Assembly: GCA_032207245.1 (NCBI GenBank)
Contig: CM063501.1
Location: 54,328,893 to 54,392,892 of the forward strand
Length of the DNA: 64,000 nucleotides
Direction of reading: 5' to 3'
Source of the DNA: Pardosa pseudoannulata
Lineage: Eukaryota > Arthropoda > Arachnida > Araneae > Lycosidae
Shown here: in pieces, positions 61,691 through 64,000 of the stretch
How the letters are laid out: each line of letters starts with the position of its first letter
Numbering within the stretch: position 1 is the first letter of the stretch
Made by a program: the position numbers and the translations under genes
Notes under the pieces: model-generated
What the model was told of the DNA's origin: nothing
Seen by the model: the letters and a program-made list of their open reading frames with translations, nothing else
Database searches by the model: none

Positions 61691-61905
61691 GACACACCCT
61701 CGAGCGGAACTATACAGAGTGAAGAAGCCGACGCGGAAGTAGACATAGGAATTTTGCTTAGGTAGCAACGCCAAAAGAGTCAGTTCTGAGCGGGAACTCG
61801 GGCTGATAACATCCTCCACGCTTGTCGTGGCAAAGTATGAGAACAAAGGATTGATAAATGGCATAGCTATGGACAGAAGGATTACAATAAAGAAGTTTTA
61901 TATAT
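61691..61905 (+). repeat. GC-richer dispersed repeat, copy 2 (LTR-like?)
   Basis: Partner of 46929-47215, with the same order of landmarks (ACACCCTCGAGCGGAA ... GAAGCCGACGC ... AGCAACGCC ... TTCTGAGCGGGAACTCGGG ... ACAATAAAG). Diverged. No TG..CA boundaries settled. Confidence 0.45.
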
Positions 61906-61941
61906 GAAATGTGTCTTCCATGCCTTAACCACTCGTCCATG

Positions 61942-62563
<622 letters not shown>

Positions 62564-62589
62564 AAAATAATGTTAAAATATTAGGTAGA

Positions 62590-62690
62590 TCTGCAGAGTC
62601 TGGGACGGTGGCCCTGTTTACTTGGCGGCTTGGCAATAACATGGCGGAAGCATGCTGCAACCCAGGAAAATAAAATGGCGGAGCATTTTG
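62590..62690. other. GC-richer patch with ATGGCGG motifs
   Basis: Contains ACATGGCGGAAGC (62640) and AAAATGGCGGAGC (62672), which resemble YY1-type sites seen at some animal promoters and retroelement 5' ends. No gene starts recognisably here. Confidence 0.25.
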
Positions 62691-63168
62691 AAAATTGTAC
62701 TAGCAATAATGCAAACTTTAAAATCATCATAAATTTGAAATCAACATGAAAAATGTGCTTTGGATATAACTTTTTACAAACAAAAATTATATAATCTATT
62801 ATGGGAGAATTGAAATTAAATCAATATCAACATAAAAATAGGAATTATATAAAAAAAATGCTCAAAATTAAGATAGAAGACGTAACAATAAAATACAAGA
62901 CGTAATGAACATCACTAACCTCTTAATCCCTATTTTTTGGGGGATAAACGAGTTTTTTAAAATGCAGCAAAACTGTTACAATTTTACAAGATCATAAAAA
63001 AATGTATATGTGTATTCTTTTCTAAACCAGGAATCATTATTTTAACTTTGTGCAAATCATTTATGATTTTTGAGTTTTTAGTTGTGCCACTTATAAATAG
63101 ATGGCGATACTAGTTTGAAATCTCTGCAGCTGAGGTTAGGAGTACTCTGAACAGCTTTTCTCATCTAT

Positions 63169-63690
63169 CAAACTGATTTACCTTTTCCAATCTATTTTTT
63201 TATGATTGAATATTGCATTGTGACCGGAAATGAACCTATGTGCACAATTTCAGATCTATAGCTAGTCAGGAGGTTAGTTAAAAATTGATAACAGACTTTC
63301 GATTGAACACCAAAGCAAAGTAAAATTCAATAAGCGATTATTAAACTAATTTACTTTTTTCAATCTATTCTTTTTATGATTGAATATTGCATTGTTACCA
63401 GAAATGAACTTACGTGCAAAATTTCAGATCTATAGCTAGTCAGGAGGTTAGTTAAAAATTGATTACAAACTTTCAATTGAACACCAAAGCAAAATAAAGT
63501 TCAATAAGCGATTATTAAACTGATTTACTTTTTTCAATCTATTCTTTTTATGATTGAATATTGCATTGTGGCCGGAAATGAACCTATGTGCAAAATTTCA
63601 GATCTATAGCTAGTCAGGAGGTTAGTTAAAAATTGATTACAAACTTTCAATTGAACACCAAAGTAAAGTTCAATAAGCGATTATTAAAAA
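63169..63690 (+). repeat. 174-bp tandem array, three copies
   Basis: ATGATTGAATATTGCATTG recurs at 63202, 63376 and 63550, exactly 174 bp apart; each unit includes GCAAAATTTCAGATCTATAG, TAGTCAGGAGGTTAGTTAAA and CAATAAGCGATTATTAAA. Units 2 and 3 are most alike. A single reverse relative lies at 350-517. Confidence 0.96.
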
Positions 63691-63729
63691 CTGTACTGCA
63701 ACGACAAATTTACGGTAGGCATATACCGC

Positions 63730-63900
<171 letters not shown>

Positions 63901-64000
63901 TTGAGAAATAAATGAAAGATTTTTATTCCAATAAGAATTTACATTATAAATGCAATGATAAACAGGATGAAATGCAGACTGTTCATTTCCAAAACATGCA

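Overview
The window is AT-rich, intron-heavy DNA from an animal nuclear genome. It holds one recognisable protein gene, the 3' three-quarters of a TANKYRASE gene (poly-ADP-ribose polymerase of the TNKS/TNKS2 family) on the + strand. Twenty-five coding exons between 3548 and 40357 all have GT..AG boundaries and join in one continuous frame: 2,895 nt, 964 residues plus a TGA stop. The first coding exons, which would carry the start codon, ankyrin cluster ARC1 and the beginning of ARC2, lie upstream of the window. The encoded part runs from late ARC2 through ARC3-ARC5, a Ser/Pro-rich linker, the SAM polymerisation domain and a PARP catalytic domain with an intact H-Y-E triad and a C-H-C-C zinc site. 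The protein is close to vertebrate tankyrases. Together with the repeat content (mariner, piggyBac-like and pogo-like elements, a tRNA-type SINE) this suggests a slowly evolving arthropod, perhaps an arachnid. That placement is inference and not proven by anything in the window.

Layout: 1-3547, intron upstream of the first visible exon, with a reverse copy of a repeat that recurs as a tandem array at 63.2 kb, and a piggyBac-like MITE candidate. 3548-26218, ankyrin-repeat exons; their introns carry SINEs, two TIR elements, a RNase H-like retrotransposon scrap and a strong hairpin. 27577-33751, linker and SAM exons, split by a 5.8 kb intron made partly of local duplications. 34063-40357, PARP exons, with a piggyBac-like MITE and a dispersed repeat in the introns. 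40358-41000, proximal 3' UTR with a poly(A) signal at 40904. From there to 64000 I find no convincing host gene: the DNA holds SINE copies with clear target-site duplications, a pogo-like TIR element, a dead mariner inserted in a 93-bp tandem repeat, a four-copy 293-bp tandem array, a three-copy 174-bp array and very long TA-type microsatellites.

Tankyrase ankyrin clusters bind target peptides, the SAM domain makes head-to-tail filaments, and the PARP domain PARylates bound partners (axin, TRF1 and others in vertebrates). Everything else in the window looks like mobile-element debris or simple repeat. I do not see a new multigene system. The items most worth a second look are the reconstructable mariner empty site, repeat families present both as single units and as tandem arrays, the short-TIR elements, and an intronic hairpin.
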